A stretch of 64,000 nt of DNA, taken from Candidatus Nitrotoga arctica (GTDB lineage Bacteria; Pseudomonadota; Gammaproteobacteria; Burkholderiales; Gallionellaceae). Shown here in pieces: positions 29,491 through 38,689 of this stretch. The position numbers were made by a program, and so were the translations under genes. Below the pieces are notes generated by a model, which worked only from the letters and a program-made list of their open reading frames with translations, searched no databases and was not told the origin of the DNA. The stretch spans positions 2,046,001 to 2,110,000 of the forward strand of contig NZ_OU912926.1 in assembly GCF_918378365.1 (NCBI RefSeq), in the 5' to 3' direction. Every line of letters begins with the position of its first letter. Position 1 is the first letter of the stretch.

Positions 29491-30498
29491 TTACTTTTTG
29501 GAATAAATCTGATCGAACACACCGCCATCAGCAAAGTGTTCCTTTTGCGCCTTGCTCCAACCGCCGAATTCACCATCTATGGTAATAAGGTTCAGTTTCG
29601 GGAACTGTTTGGCGTATTTCGCGGCCACTTTTACATCCGTAGGGCGATAGTAATTTTTGGCCGCGATTTCCTGACCTTCCGGGCTATAAAGATAGTTCAA
29701 ATAAGCCTCCGCCACTTTACGTGTGCCATGTTTGGTAACGTTCTTGTCAACCACGGTAACGGGGGGCTCAGCCAGAATACTCAACGAAGGTGCCACGATG
29801 TCAAATTTATCCGGTCCCAGTTCCTTGACGGCAAGGGAAGCTTCGTTTTCCCAGGCCAGCAATACATCGCCAATTCCGCGCTCAACAAATGTAGTTGTGG
29901 AACCACGGGCACCCGAATCTAATACAGGCACATTGGCAAACAATTTGCCGACAAACTCCTTGGCCTTGGCTGGATTGTTGCCATTCTTCTTTAACGCATA
30001 TCCCCACGCTGCCAGATAATTCCAACGCGCACCCCCTGAAGTTTTAGGATTAGGCGTAATTACAGATACACCGGGTTTAATCAAATCATCCCAGTCGCGA
30101 ATATTTTTTGGATTACCCTTGCGTACCAGAAACACGATGGTGGATGTATAGGGCGAGCTATTGTGATTCAAGCGGGTTTGCCAGTTAGCCGGAATTAAAC
30201 CAGCCTTGGTTTGTAGTACGTCCACATCGTAAGCCAGAGCTAGTGTCGCCACGTCTGCTTCCAGACCATCGATAATGGCGCGTGCTTGCTTACCCGAGCC
30301 GCCATGCGATTGCTTGATGGTGACATCATCACCGGTCTGAGCTTTCCAGTGTTTGACGAATGCTTCATTGAATTCCTGGTAAAGCTCACGCGTTGGATCG
30401 TAGGAGACGTTCAGCAACTTGATGTTTGCCGCCAGGACGAGCGGACTTACTGCGGTGAATAGCAATGCCAGTGTCGATGTGATAATAATTTTATTCAC
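29491..30498 (-). CDS. sbp: Sulfate ABC transporter substrate-binding protein (copy 2)
   Basis: 335 aa with signal peptide ([12 protein letters not shown]). Same family blocks as copy 1: [74 protein letters not shown] and the C-terminal [14 protein letters not shown]. Starts at GTG with AAAGGAAA upstream. The two paralogues are clearly diverged, so they may differ in affinity or ligand (sulfate versus thiosulfate or a related anion). Confidence 0.94.
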   Translation of the reverse strand: MNKIIITSTLALLFTAVSPLVLAANIKLLNVSYDPTRELYQEFNEAFVKHWKAQTGDDVTIKQSHGGSGKQARAIIDGLEADVATLALAYDVDVLQTKAGLIPANWQTRLNHNSSPYTSTIVFLVRKGNPKNIRDWDDLIKPGVSVITPNPKTSGGARWNYLAAWGYALKKNGNNPAKAKEFVGKLFANVPVLDSGARGSTTTFVERGIGDVLLAWENEASLAVKELGPDKFDIVAPSLSILAEPPVTVVDKNVTKHGTRKVAEAYLNYLYSPEGQEIAAKNYYRPTDVKVAAKYAKQFPKLNLITIDGEFGGWSKAQKEHFADGGVFDQIYSKK

Positions 30499-30823
30499 TT
30501 AAATTTCCTTTAAAGTTGAAGTGCATTAACAAATTTGTCGCGAATGTTCTTGAGCGAGGTGTGCATTCTGGAGAGGTTCTTTTCTTGCGTGAACCAATTA
30601 ATTCTTAATTGCATATCTGTTTTTTTTATATAGGAGAAAATTACAGAATTAGATCGGCTATACAACGAACGGTGCAACGAAATTGACAGTACTGCGCAAA
30701 ACACGGAAACTACATAACAGTGCCGATTTGACATCAGCTTGCGGGGCACTTTAAAAATTCCAGCTAAAGCGAAGCAACCCGCTCCGCTCAAGCTGAACGG
30801 GTTTTGTTTTTAGGGATTCTTAA
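30499..30823. other. Intergenic leader region between sbp and metX
   Basis: 325 bp between divergent genes. A minus-strand frame of 93 codons (30510-30791) shows no recognisable sequence and is not called. A GC stem with a T-rich tail lies at 30776-30811 just before metX. I see no match to a known SAM-sensing riboswitch. Confidence 0.4.
30776..30811 (+). promoter_or_regulatory. Possible attenuator/terminator hairpin in the metX leader
   Basis: AACCCG at 30776-30781 can pair with CGGGTT at 30798-30803, followed by the T-rich TTGTTTTT. It ends 12 bp before the metX TTG start. Such a hairpin could be an attenuator or simply the end of an upstream short transcript; the stem is only 6 bp and the loop is long. 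Confidence 0.3.
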
Positions 30824-31963
30824 TTGAACGTATCAAATAGCGTCGGCATCGTCAGTGCACAACACGCACAATTCAACACCCCTTTTTTATGTAAAAGCGG
30901 GGCTGTGTTGCCCAGTTATGAGCTGATTTATGAGACTTACGGCACGTTAAATAAAGATAAATCCAACGCCGTCCTCGTCTGCCATGCGCTTTCCGGCCAT
31001 CATCATGTAGCGGGGTATTACGCGGAGGATCCAAAAAACATCGGTTGGTGGGATACGATGATCGGTCCCGGCAAGCCTATCGATACGCAAAAATTTTTCA
31101 TCATCGGGCTGAATAATCTTGGTGGATGTAATGGTTCCACGGGGCCCATCAGCATCAACCTCAACACGGGAAAACCTTATGGTGCAAGCTTTCCCGTGGT
31201 GACAGTGGAAGACTGGGTGAAGTCGCAAGCTCAGCTGGCCGATAAACTCGGCATTAATCAATTTGCTGCAGTGATTGGCGGCAGCCTGGGCGGGATGCAA
31301 GCGTTGCAATGGTCGCTGGCCTATCCGGGGCGCGTGCGCCATGTACTGGCGATCGCCTCGGCACCTCGCCTGACCGCACAGAATATCGCTTTCAATGATG
31401 TGGCACGCAGTGCGATTTTGACTGACCCAAACTTCTACGGCGGTGATTATTACGAACACGGCGTGGTGCCGACGCGTGGCTTGCGCTTGGCGCGCATGCT
31501 AGGGCATATCACCTATCTTTCCAACGATGCGATGGCGGACAAATTCGGGCGTGGCCTGCGCTCCGATAAGTACAGCTACAGCTATGATATCGAGTTCGAG
31601 ATCGAGTCTTACCTGCGCTACCAAGGCGATAAATTCGCCGCCTATTTTGATGCCAACACCTATTTGCTTATGACCAAGGCGCTGGATTATTTTGATCCCG
31701 CCCGCGAATACAATGATGACCTGAATAAAGCTTTCGCCGTTGCTCGCGCAAACTTTTTAGTTCTGTCATTTACCACCGACTGGCGTTTTGCACCGGAACG
31801 TTCGCGCGCCATCGTCAAGGCACTCCTTCATAACCGCCTTAAAGTCAGCTACGCGGAGATTACCTCGACGCACGGGCATGATTCTTTTCTTATGCAGCAT
31901 ACGCATTACCATGATGTGATGCGCGCTTACTTCGACAATATTGCCAGCGAGTTTACTGCATGA
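30824..31963 (+). CDS. metX: Homoserine O-acyltransferase
   Basis: 379 aa alpha/beta hydrolase. Activates homoserine for methionine synthesis with acetyl-CoA, or succinyl-CoA in many MetW-linked proteobacterial enzymes. Nucleophile elbow GGSLGGMQ with Ser154, acid in [13 protein letters not shown], and His in [22 protein letters not shown] is the oxyanion/substrate loop. The start is a TTG with AGGGA upstream. Its end overlaps metW (ATGA). Confidence 0.95.
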   Translation: MNVSNSVGIVSAQHAQFNTPFLCKSGAVLPSYELIYETYGTLNKDKSNAVLVCHALSGHHHVAGYYAEDPKNIGWWDTMIGPGKPIDTQKFFIIGLNNLGGCNGSTGPISINLNTGKPYGASFPVVTVEDWVKSQAQLADKLGINQFAAVIGGSLGGMQALQWSLAYPGRVRHVLAIASAPRLTAQNIAFNDVARSAILTDPNFYGGDYYEHGVVPTRGLRLARMLGHITYLSNDAMADKFGRGLRSDKYSYSYDIEFEIESYLRYQGDKFAAYFDANTYLLMTKALDYFDPAREYNDDLNKAFAVARANFLVLSFTTDWRFAPERSRAIVKALLHNRLKVSYAEITSTHGHDSFLMQHTHYHDVMRAYFDNIASEFTA

Positions 31964-32574
31964 GCACGCACGATCACTCTACACTCGCCGCAACCCGCCC
32001 TGATTTTGCTGCAATCGCAGCATGGATTCCGCAGGGCGCTTCAGTGCTGGATTTGGGTTGCGGTGACGGCAGCTTATTGCGCTATTTACAGGGTACGAGC
32101 AAGGTGCAGGGCTACGGAGTGGAAATCAGCGACGATAATGTCGTGGCATGTATTCGGAATCAGGTGAATGTAATTCAAGGCGACTTGGAATCGGGACTTT
32201 CCGGCTTTGAAAGCAATGCCTTTGATTATGTCATCCTGTCACAGACGCTACAGGCCACTCGTCACACGGAACCTCTGATGCAGGAAATGCTGCGCGTGGG
32301 ACGTGAGGGTATCGTCAGCTTTCCCAATTTCGGCTACTGGCGGAACCGTATGAACATATTGCAGGGCAATATGCCCGTATCTGAAGATCTGCCCTATCAG
32401 TGGTATGACACACCCAATATTCATCTGTGCACACTGCATGACTTTGAGACATTCTGCCATGACAATAAAATATATATTCTCGACCGCCGTGTCATGACAG
32501 GCGATAGCGAGATAAAACTATTGCCTAATCTGCTAGGTAGCACAGCGGTGTATCGCTTCAAGCGTGCTGTTTAA
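31960..32574 (+). CDS. metW: MetW, methionine biosynthesis protein
   Basis: 204 aa. SAM-methyltransferase-like fold with motif [16 protein letters not shown], then [14 protein letters not shown] and [17 protein letters not shown]. MetW partners MetX in Proteobacteria and is needed for homoserine acylation in some species. The ATG overlaps the metX stop by 4 bp, the classic metXW operon. Confidence 0.95.
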   Translation: MSTHDHSTLAATRPDFAAIAAWIPQGASVLDLGCGDGSLLRYLQGTSKVQGYGVEISDDNVVACIRNQVNVIQGDLESGLSGFESNAFDYVILSQTLQATRHTEPLMQEMLRVGREGIVSFPNFGYWRNRMNILQGNMPVSEDLPYQWYDTPNIHLCTLHDFETFCHDNKIYILDRRVMTGDSEIKLLPNLLGSTAVYRFKRAV

Positions 32575-32577
32575 TTC

Positions 32578-33837
32578 ATGAGTGTGATCGCGCAGCTGTT
32601 CACGCGGCGCATGTTGATTTGTATATTTACAGGATTCAGCTCTGGTCTTCCGTTGTACCTGTTGTTCAATTTGGTGCCCGCCTGGCTGCGGAGTGAGCAC
32701 GTTGATCTCAAAACCATCGGCCTATTCGCGCTGATCCAGTTTCCCTATACTTGGAAATTCCTGTGGTCACCCCTGCTGGACCGCTATGTCCTGCCTATCC
32801 TTGGGCGACGGCGCGGCTGGATGCTGCTCACCCAACTGGGTCTATTGGCAGTAATTGCCTCGATGGGTGCATTTTCGCCGCAAAGCGATCTACACACTAT
32901 TGCCTACATTGCAACGCTATTGGCATTTCTGAGCGCGACTCAGGACATCGTGCTTGATGCCTATCGGCGCGAACTGCTAGAGGAAAGTGAACTGGGATTG
33001 GGCAATGCGGTGCATGTAAATGCCTATCGCATCGCTGGCTTGGTGCCGGGTTCACTGTCACTGATCCTGGCAGATTTTATGCCGTGGAGTATAGTATTTA
33101 TCATTACAGCGTTGTTCATGTTGCCCGGCATGGCGATGACGCTAATGGTGAAGGAACCACTGAATACTAACTCGCCAAAATCCCTGCGTGATGCGGTTGT
33201 TGAACCGTTTCACGAATTCATCACTCGGCAAGGTTGGAAAAGTGCGCTGCTCATCCTCACCTTCCTGTTCTTTTACAAACTCGGCGACAGCATGTGCACC
33301 GCACTGGCCACCCCGTTCTACATGGATATGGGATTCTCTAAAACACAGATCGGCCTGATCGCCAAGAATGCGGGACTGTGGCCCGCTGTAATTGGCGGCT
33401 TGCTGGGTGGATTATGGATGGTAAGGATCGGCATCAATCGCGCCTTATGGTTGTTTGGTGTTGTTCAAGTGGTATCAATCTTTGGTTTTTTCTGGCTGGC
33501 ATCTGTGGGGTTCCATGCCGAAATTACCACCGTGGAACTCACTCAGCTCGCCATAGTAATCGGCATAGAAGCTTTGGGCGTGGGACTCGGTACAGCCGCG
33601 TTCGTCGCCTTCATTGCGCGCACCACCCACCCCGCCTACACCGCCACGCAATTCGCGCTATTCACCAGCCTTGCGGCTATGCCACGCACCTTCGCCAATG
33701 CAGCGACTGGCTGGCTGGTGGAAGCAATCGGCTGGACGGGATTCTTTTTGCTGTGCGCACTGCTGGCACTGCCAGGAATGGTATTGCTATTAAAAGTGGC
33801 GCCGTGGAATGGGTCGAATTCATTAACACATCAATAG
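32578..33837 (+). CDS. ampG: AmpG-family muropeptide permease (MFS)
   Basis: 419 aa with about 12 TM segments. FTGFSSGLPLYLLFNLVPAWL and FLWSPLLDRYVLP near the N-terminus and TQDIVLDAYRRELL are AmpG signatures. Imports GlcNAc-anhydroMurNAc peptides for cell-wall recycling. It starts 3 bp after metW in the same operon, an arrangement common in Betaproteobacteria. Confidence 0.92.
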   Translation: MSVIAQLFTRRMLICIFTGFSSGLPLYLLFNLVPAWLRSEHVDLKTIGLFALIQFPYTWKFLWSPLLDRYVLPILGRRRGWMLLTQLGLLAVIASMGAFSPQSDLHTIAYIATLLAFLSATQDIVLDAYRRELLEESELGLGNAVHVNAYRIAGLVPGSLSLILADFMPWSIVFIITALFMLPGMAMTLMVKEPLNTNSPKSLRDAVVEPFHEFITRQGWKSALLILTFLFFYKLGDSMCTALATPFYMDMGFSKTQIGLIAKNAGLWPAVIGGLLGGLWMVRIGINRALWLFGVVQVVSIFGFFWLASVGFHAEITTVELTQLAIVIGIEALGVGLGTAAFVAFIARTTHPAYTATQFALFTSLAAMPRTFANAATGWLVEAIGWTGFFLLCALLALPGMVLLLKVAPWNGSNSLTHQ

Positions 33838-34256
33838 TTAGCAAAAAAAGATGGGTATCTTATTAAATTTTGCACGACCTATCCAGCACCAAGTTCCGAA
33901 TTCACTCCGTCATATCTCCATTCAGCACCTTGTAGCGATACTTTGTTACCAGACAAAATGGTACTCAATTTGAAACACCGTATGACTGCCATATATCCAT
34001 TCGTGTGACATGTTGTCGCAGCTAAAACTGACTGGCTAACCCAATGGTTTATTAAATCATGTGATTAATAATTCGTCATCTATCGAAACCCCACTCGGAC
34101 GTGTAGGTATCTATGCTGCGTGCGACATCGTTCGTTGGCTCGGCTTTCCAACCCGTATTGTACGAATGATTCTGTTCAGGCTACAATTACGAAAACGCGA
34201 ACAATTTTTATTTACATTTGAGAGGGTGCCAGCCACCTGATCGGGAAGGAATGTTC
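33838..34256. other. Intergenic region upstream of fecI-like gene
   Basis: About 420 bp with no credible gene. It holds the promoter region of the iron-uptake operon. I searched by eye for a Fur box (GATAATGATAATCATTATC-like) and found no convincing match here. The ribosome site GGGAAGGA lies at 34243-34250. Confidence 0.4.
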
Positions 34257-34769
34257 ATGGGGACCGCTGAGCTTGTCCTTCAGCAAGAAGTGCATGCGCT
34301 CTACAGCAACCACCACGGTTGGCTGTATGGCTGGCTGCGCAAGAAACTGGGCTGCTCGCATCGTGCTGCCGATCTGGCACATGATACTTTTGTGCGGTTG
34401 CTTGCCCGCGAAGAACCGGTGGCCATCCAGGAACCCCGCGCCTTTCTTACAACTGTGGCACAGCGCGTGCTGGCCAACCATTGGCGGCGCGAACAGATCG
34501 AACGGGCCTACCTCGATGTGCTGGCACGGGTGCCGGAAGCCTTGGTACCATCGCCGGAAGAACGAACCATCCTGCTCAAAACACTCGTCGAGATCGACTG
34601 CCTTCTTGACGGCTTGCCAGCTTTGGCCAAGCGCGCGTTCTTGCATGCCCAGCTCGACGACATGACGCATGCTGAAATCGCGGCCGAACTCGGCATCTCT
34701 ATCAGCACCGTCAAGCGCCATCTGGTGCGTGCGGGCATCCAATGCTATTTCGCGTTGACGGCGGACTGA
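34257..34769 (+). CDS. FecI-like ECF sigma factor
   Basis: 170 aa. Sigma region 2 (LYSNHHGWLYGWLRKKLG, AADLAHDTFVRLLAR) and region 4 with helix-turn-helix MTHAEIAAELGISISTVKRH. FecI-type sigmas drive transcription of TonB-dependent receptor genes when the receptor signals through FecR. Start at the ATG 6 bp after GGAAGGA; earlier starts are possible. Followed 13 bp later by fecR. Confidence 0.93.
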   Translation: MGTAELVLQQEVHALYSNHHGWLYGWLRKKLGCSHRAADLAHDTFVRLLAREEPVAIQEPRAFLTTVAQRVLANHWRREQIERAYLDVLARVPEALVPSPEERTILLKTLVEIDCLLDGLPALAKRAFLHAQLDDMTHAEIAAELGISISTVKRHLVRAGIQCYFALTAD

Positions 34770-34782
34770 GGTAAGTACGCTG

Positions 34783-35880
34783 ATGAGTCTGGACGCAAGC
34801 CTGGGAGTAAATCCCGATGCAAACAGCGACCCATCTTCACCGAGCGCCCCTCGCAACGACCATGGCCTTGGCCGCTCCAGCGACATCCCGCCGCACGTTG
34901 CTCGGCGTGCGGTGGAATGGTTGGTAGAGCTGCAATCCGGTGACGTCAGCACCACCACCCGGCAGAGCCTCCAGCACTGGCTGGGCTTACATCCCGACCA
35001 CGAACGTGCCTGGCAACACATAGAGGCCGTCAATGGCCAGCTACGTAGCGTGGTCTCGCCCATGGCTTCGGCCATCGCACATGCTACGCTGGTCCCCCGC
35101 CGTTCAGTCAAACGTCGTGAGGTGATCAAAACCTTGGCCGTCCTGTTGTTCGCGGGCGGTACAACCTGGGTGGCCAAAGACAGCATGCCTTGGCGCGAAT
35201 GGACAGCGGACGAGCACACTGGCGTGGGCGAACGGCGCACCGTCACACTGGCCGACGGCACCACCGTGACCCTGAACACCGACAGCGCCATCAACATTCG
35301 CTTCAGCGTCACCGAACGCCGCGTGCGGCTGGTCAGCGGTGAAATTTTAGTGAGCACCGGCAAGGATGGCGATCACAACGGCAACGGCCGCAGCAGTATT
35401 GGCAATGGCGTGACACGCCCCTTTGTGATTGAAACCGCGCAAGGTGAGCTTCAGCCACTGGGCACGCGCTTCGTCGTGCGCCAACAGGCAGATGCTAGCC
35501 GGGTGGATGTCTTTGAAGGCGCAGTCGACATCCGCCCGCACGATGGCGCCGGGGCAACCCGCATCCTGCACGCTGGCGAGCAAACCCGCTTTACTCGCAA
35601 CGCCATCAATGAACCCACCGCGATCAATGACACCGATGCCGCGTGGATCGACGGCATGCTGATCGCGAGTGGCATGCGCCTGGCCGACTTCCTCGTCGAA
35701 CTCAGCCGCCACCGTCCCGGCCGCCTGAGATGTGATCCGGCCATCGCCGAACTGCTCATTTCCGGCAGCTATCCACTGGCCGACACCGATCACATCCTCG
35801 ACACCCTGCGCACCACGCTGCCAGTAGAGATTCACTTTCTCACGCGCTACTGGGTCACCGTACGGCCGGCTCATACATAG
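34783..35880 (+). CDS. FecR-like anti-sigma/transmembrane sensor
   Basis: 365 aa. N-terminal cytoplasmic DUF4880-like part (RRAVEWLVELQSGDVS, HWLGLHPDHERAWQ), one TM helix near 113-130 (VIKTLAVLLFAGGTTWVA), the periplasmic FecR domain (GERRTVTLADGTTVTLNTDS, ELQPLGTRFVVRQ, VFEGAVDI) and a C-terminal STN-like/DUF4974 part. It relays occupancy of the receptor's signalling domain to the sigma factor. The N-terminal 35 residues are a poorly conserved extension. Confidence 0.93.
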   Translation: MSLDASLGVNPDANSDPSSPSAPRNDHGLGRSSDIPPHVARRAVEWLVELQSGDVSTTTRQSLQHWLGLHPDHERAWQHIEAVNGQLRSVVSPMASAIAHATLVPRRSVKRREVIKTLAVLLFAGGTTWVAKDSMPWREWTADEHTGVGERRTVTLADGTTVTLNTDSAINIRFSVTERRVRLVSGEILVSTGKDGDHNGNGRSSIGNGVTRPFVIETAQGELQPLGTRFVVRQQADASRVDVFEGAVDIRPHDGAGATRILHAGEQTRFTRNAINEPTAINDTDAAWIDGMLIASGMRLADFLVELSRHRPGRLRCDPAIAELLISGSYPLADTDHILDTLRTTLPVEIHFLTRYWVTVRPAHT

Positions 35881-37149
35881 CTTTGTACTGCCGCACCAAA
35901 CCTGTGGCGGAAAAATATTTCGGCTCAGGTGGTCTATTTTCGATTCTCACGGGACATAGGAGTTGAGCGCATCACATCTCCAACCTGCCAGAGAGGAATC
36001 AAACATGGAGCAACACGACAGAGCCGACATCGGCGGCGGCATCGACACCCGCAACAGCGGCAAGGCACCAAGTCTTCAACGCTTCACCCATAGCCTACTG
36101 GCATGCGCCTTTACGACGTCGGTTTTTACGACAACAGCCATCTGGGCAACATCGGTGCATGCGGCCGACGTAGCGACCATCGCAACTTCGCGCACTGCCT
36201 ACAACATTCCCCCTGGTCCACTTGAAGGCGCACTCAACCGTTACGGTCGCGAGGCGGGCATCCTGTTGTCCTACCCCACCGAGCTCACGGCTGGACGGCG
36301 CAGCCAGGGCCTGGCCGGCACCTACAGCGTACAGGAAGCCCTGCCGCTGCTACTTGCCGGCACTGGCTTGGCGGCGGTGGCTCAGCCAGGGGATGGCTGG
36401 ACGCTAGTGAACGTCCAGACTTCGAGCCAGGCCGAACCGGGCAAAGAACTCCCCCTTGTAAGTGTGACGGCCGAGCGCACGGGAAGCTTCAAGTCCAATG
36501 TTGTCCAGGTTGGTGCGTTCCGGGACATGGCACCGCTTGATGTCCCGCAGACCAGCAATGTAATCACGCGCGAAGTGCTCGATGCACAGGCTACCACCAG
36601 TCTGTTTGGAGCCTTGCGTAATACGGCTGGCATTACACGCACGCAGTTAAGTGGTTCGACTTATGACAACGTCGCCATTCGTGGCATCTTGGTAGAAAAT
36701 CGCGGCAACTACCGCCTGAACGGATCACTGCCAATAATCAACTTGATCGACATCCCGCTGGAAAACAAGGAGCGAGTCGAGGTTCTCAAGGGGGCGTCCT
36801 CGTTATATTACGGCTTCGTACCGCCATCCGGTATTGTTAATATGGTGACCAAGCGGGCGGGCAATAATCCGGTAACAAATCTCGGACTGATGGGTAATCA
36901 GTATGGCGGCGCGAATGCTCACCTCGACGTTGGGCGACGTTTCGGTAGTCAGCAACAATTCGGCGCACGGGTTAACTTGCTTAAAGGTCGCGAGGATATT
37001 GGCATTAACAACTATTCCGGTGACCGCATGCTGGCTTCAGGCGCATTCGACTGGCGGGTTAGCGTAGTAATCGGCCCCGTGCCGCAAATCGCGCCGAAGA
37101 AACACGTCGCTCTCCGAATGTGGCAAAGTGGAATGAGGTGCCACGGAAG

Positions 37150-37310
37150 ACCGGAATAGCAATGGTGCATATTGCCCGAGGGTTAGCGTGGTCATGGGTG
37201 ACGTCATCGACATTGGTGAATTGGCTTGGCGTTGTTGGGACGCTTGGCCGATATCCCGTTTAAGAGAGTGAGCTTGACGACGTACCCGATGTGGCACCAC
37301 ATTCCAAAAC
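37150..37310 (+). ncRNA. Candidate IS110 bridge RNA (extent approximate)
   Basis: The left end between the IS boundary and the transposase start is where IS110-group elements encode the bridge RNA that guides insertion. Here GGGTTAGCGT at 37180-37189 repeats exactly the junction sequence at 37056-37065, of which GGGTTAGCG is the target. GTTGTTG at 37231-37237 could pair with the right target CGACAAT allowing two G-U pairs, and TTAAGAG at 37260-37266 matches the right IS end at 38727-38733. These are candidates for the left-target, right-target and left-donor guides. Ends and folding were not computed. Confidence 0.5.
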
Positions 37311-37327
37311 GAATGATGGAGATAATC

Positions 37328-38689
37328 ATGGTGCAACGCAAGCAAAAAATCAGTATCAAACCCGGCAAATCCAGAGAGCCTTTAACGATCACCCATCCCC
37401 ATGCGGCTGGAGTCGATATCGGTAGTTCGTCCCATTACGTATCTGTGCCGCCGGACAGGGACGACGAGCCTGTCCGGGAGTTTTCGAGCTTTACGGTTGA
37501 CCTCAACGCCTTGGCCGACTGGCTCGACGCTTGCGGGGTGGACACGGTCGCGATGGAATCCACGGGCGTGTACTGGATCCCTTTGTTCGAGCTTCTGGAA
37601 TCGCGCGGCTTCAAAGTGTTTCTGGTCAATGCGCGCCACGTCAAAAATGTCTCGGGCCGCAAGTCTGACGTGCTGGACTGCCAATGGTTGCAGCAACTCA
37701 TGACCTACGGTTTGCTTCGCGGCGCATTTCGTCCTACCGAAGCCGTGTGCGTATTGCGCTCTCTATGGCGCCAGCGCGGGATGCTTTTGAGAAGCCAGGG
37801 CACGCATGTGCAGCGCATGCAAAAGGCGCTCACGCAGATGAACATCCAGCTCACCAACGTCATCTCGGACGTGGTCGGCGAGACGGGGCAAAAGATTCTG
37901 CGCGCCATTGTCGCTGGCGAGCGCGACGGTCAAGTGCTGGCCGCAATGAAGAATGTGCGCATTCGCGCTACCGCTGACGAAATCGCAAAAAGCCTGCAAG
38001 GCAACTGGCGCGCAGAGCATCTGTTTGCGCTCAAGCAAGCGCTGGATATGTTCGATTTCATCGGCACACAGCTAGCCGAGTGCGACCGTGAGATCGAGGG
38101 GCAATTGCAAAGCCTGCAAGTTCATGACGGCGAACCAGCGAAGGGAAAGAAGCGTGGTCGCGCCCGCAACGCGCCGAAGTTTGATCTGCGCACGCAATTG
38201 TTCAGGATGTGCGGAGTTGATCTTACGCGCATCGACGGCATCGACGTCACCACCGCGCTTGCGGTGATCTCCGAGACCGGGGCGGACATGTCGCGCTTCC
38301 CCACGGCAGGGCACTTCGCGAGTTGGCTGGGGCTATGCCCCGGCACCAAGATTACCGGAGGCAAAGTGATGAGCGGCAAGACCAAGCGCGTAGCCAACCG
38401 GGCGGCCCAAGCCTTGAGATTGGCCGCAGCAGCATTGCGCAGCAGCCAGTCGGCGCTGGGCGCATATTTCCGCAGGATGTGCGGGCGCATGGACAAACCT
38501 AAAGCCGTAACCGCCGCCGCGCACAAGTTGGCACGCCTGATTTACACCATGCTTACCAAGGGAGAAGAATATACCGACCAAGGGCAGGACTACTACGAAG
38601 AACGCTATCGCGAAAGAGTGTTGCGGCAACTAGCCCAGCGCGCTGAAAAAATGGGGATGAAACTCGTCGTCAATGAACAGCCCGCTTAA
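37328..38689 (+). CDS. IS110-family transposase (DEDD recombinase)
   Basis: 453 aa. N-terminal RuvC-like DEDD domain: AGVDIGSSSHYVSV (Asp), VAMESTGVYW (Glu), and SGRKSDVLDCQWLQQL (two Asp). C-terminal transposase_20 domain: RIDGIDVTTALAVISETG and ASWLGLCPGTKITGGKVMSG, with the catalytic Ser in this region, and ANRAAQALRLAA. Start at the ATG after ATGGAGATAATC; upstream in-frame starts lie in the left-end RNA region. Appears intact. Confidence 0.95.
   Translation: MVQRKQKISIKPGKSREPLTITHPHAAGVDIGSSSHYVSVPPDRDDEPVREFSSFTVDLNALADWLDACGVDTVAMESTGVYWIPLFELLESRGFKVFLVNARHVKNVSGRKSDVLDCQWLQQLMTYGLLRGAFRPTEAVCVLRSLWRQRGMLLRSQGTHVQRMQKALTQMNIQLTNVISDVVGETGQKILRAIVAGERDGQVLAAMKNVRIRATADEIAKSLQGNWRAEHLFALKQALDMFDFIGTQLAECDREIEGQLQSLQVHDGEPAKGKKRGRARNAPKFDLRTQLFRMCGVDLTRIDGIDVTTALAVISETGADMSRFPTAGHFASWLGLCPGTKITGGKVMSGKTKRVANRAAQALRLAAAALRSSQSALGAYFRRMCGRMDKPKAVTAAAHKLARLIYTMLTKGEEYTDQGQDYYEERYRERVLRQLAQRAEKMGMKLVVNEQPA

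Noticed and set aside
30510..30791. 93-codon minus-strand frame in the metX leader
   Set aside because: No family features; composition and position fit a non-coding leader better.
30700..30823. SAM-sensing riboswitch before metX
   Set aside because: Looked for SAM-I/SAM-II-like conserved cores and saw none; only a weak hairpin is present.
34212..35363. 383-codon minus-strand open frame across fecI and fecR
   Set aside because: Arises from GC codon bias opposite two well-recognised genes; its translation shows no family motifs.
37037..37345. 102-codon minus-strand frame in the IS110 left end
   Set aside because: The region is the structured non-coding end of the element; the frame has no protein similarity I can recognise.
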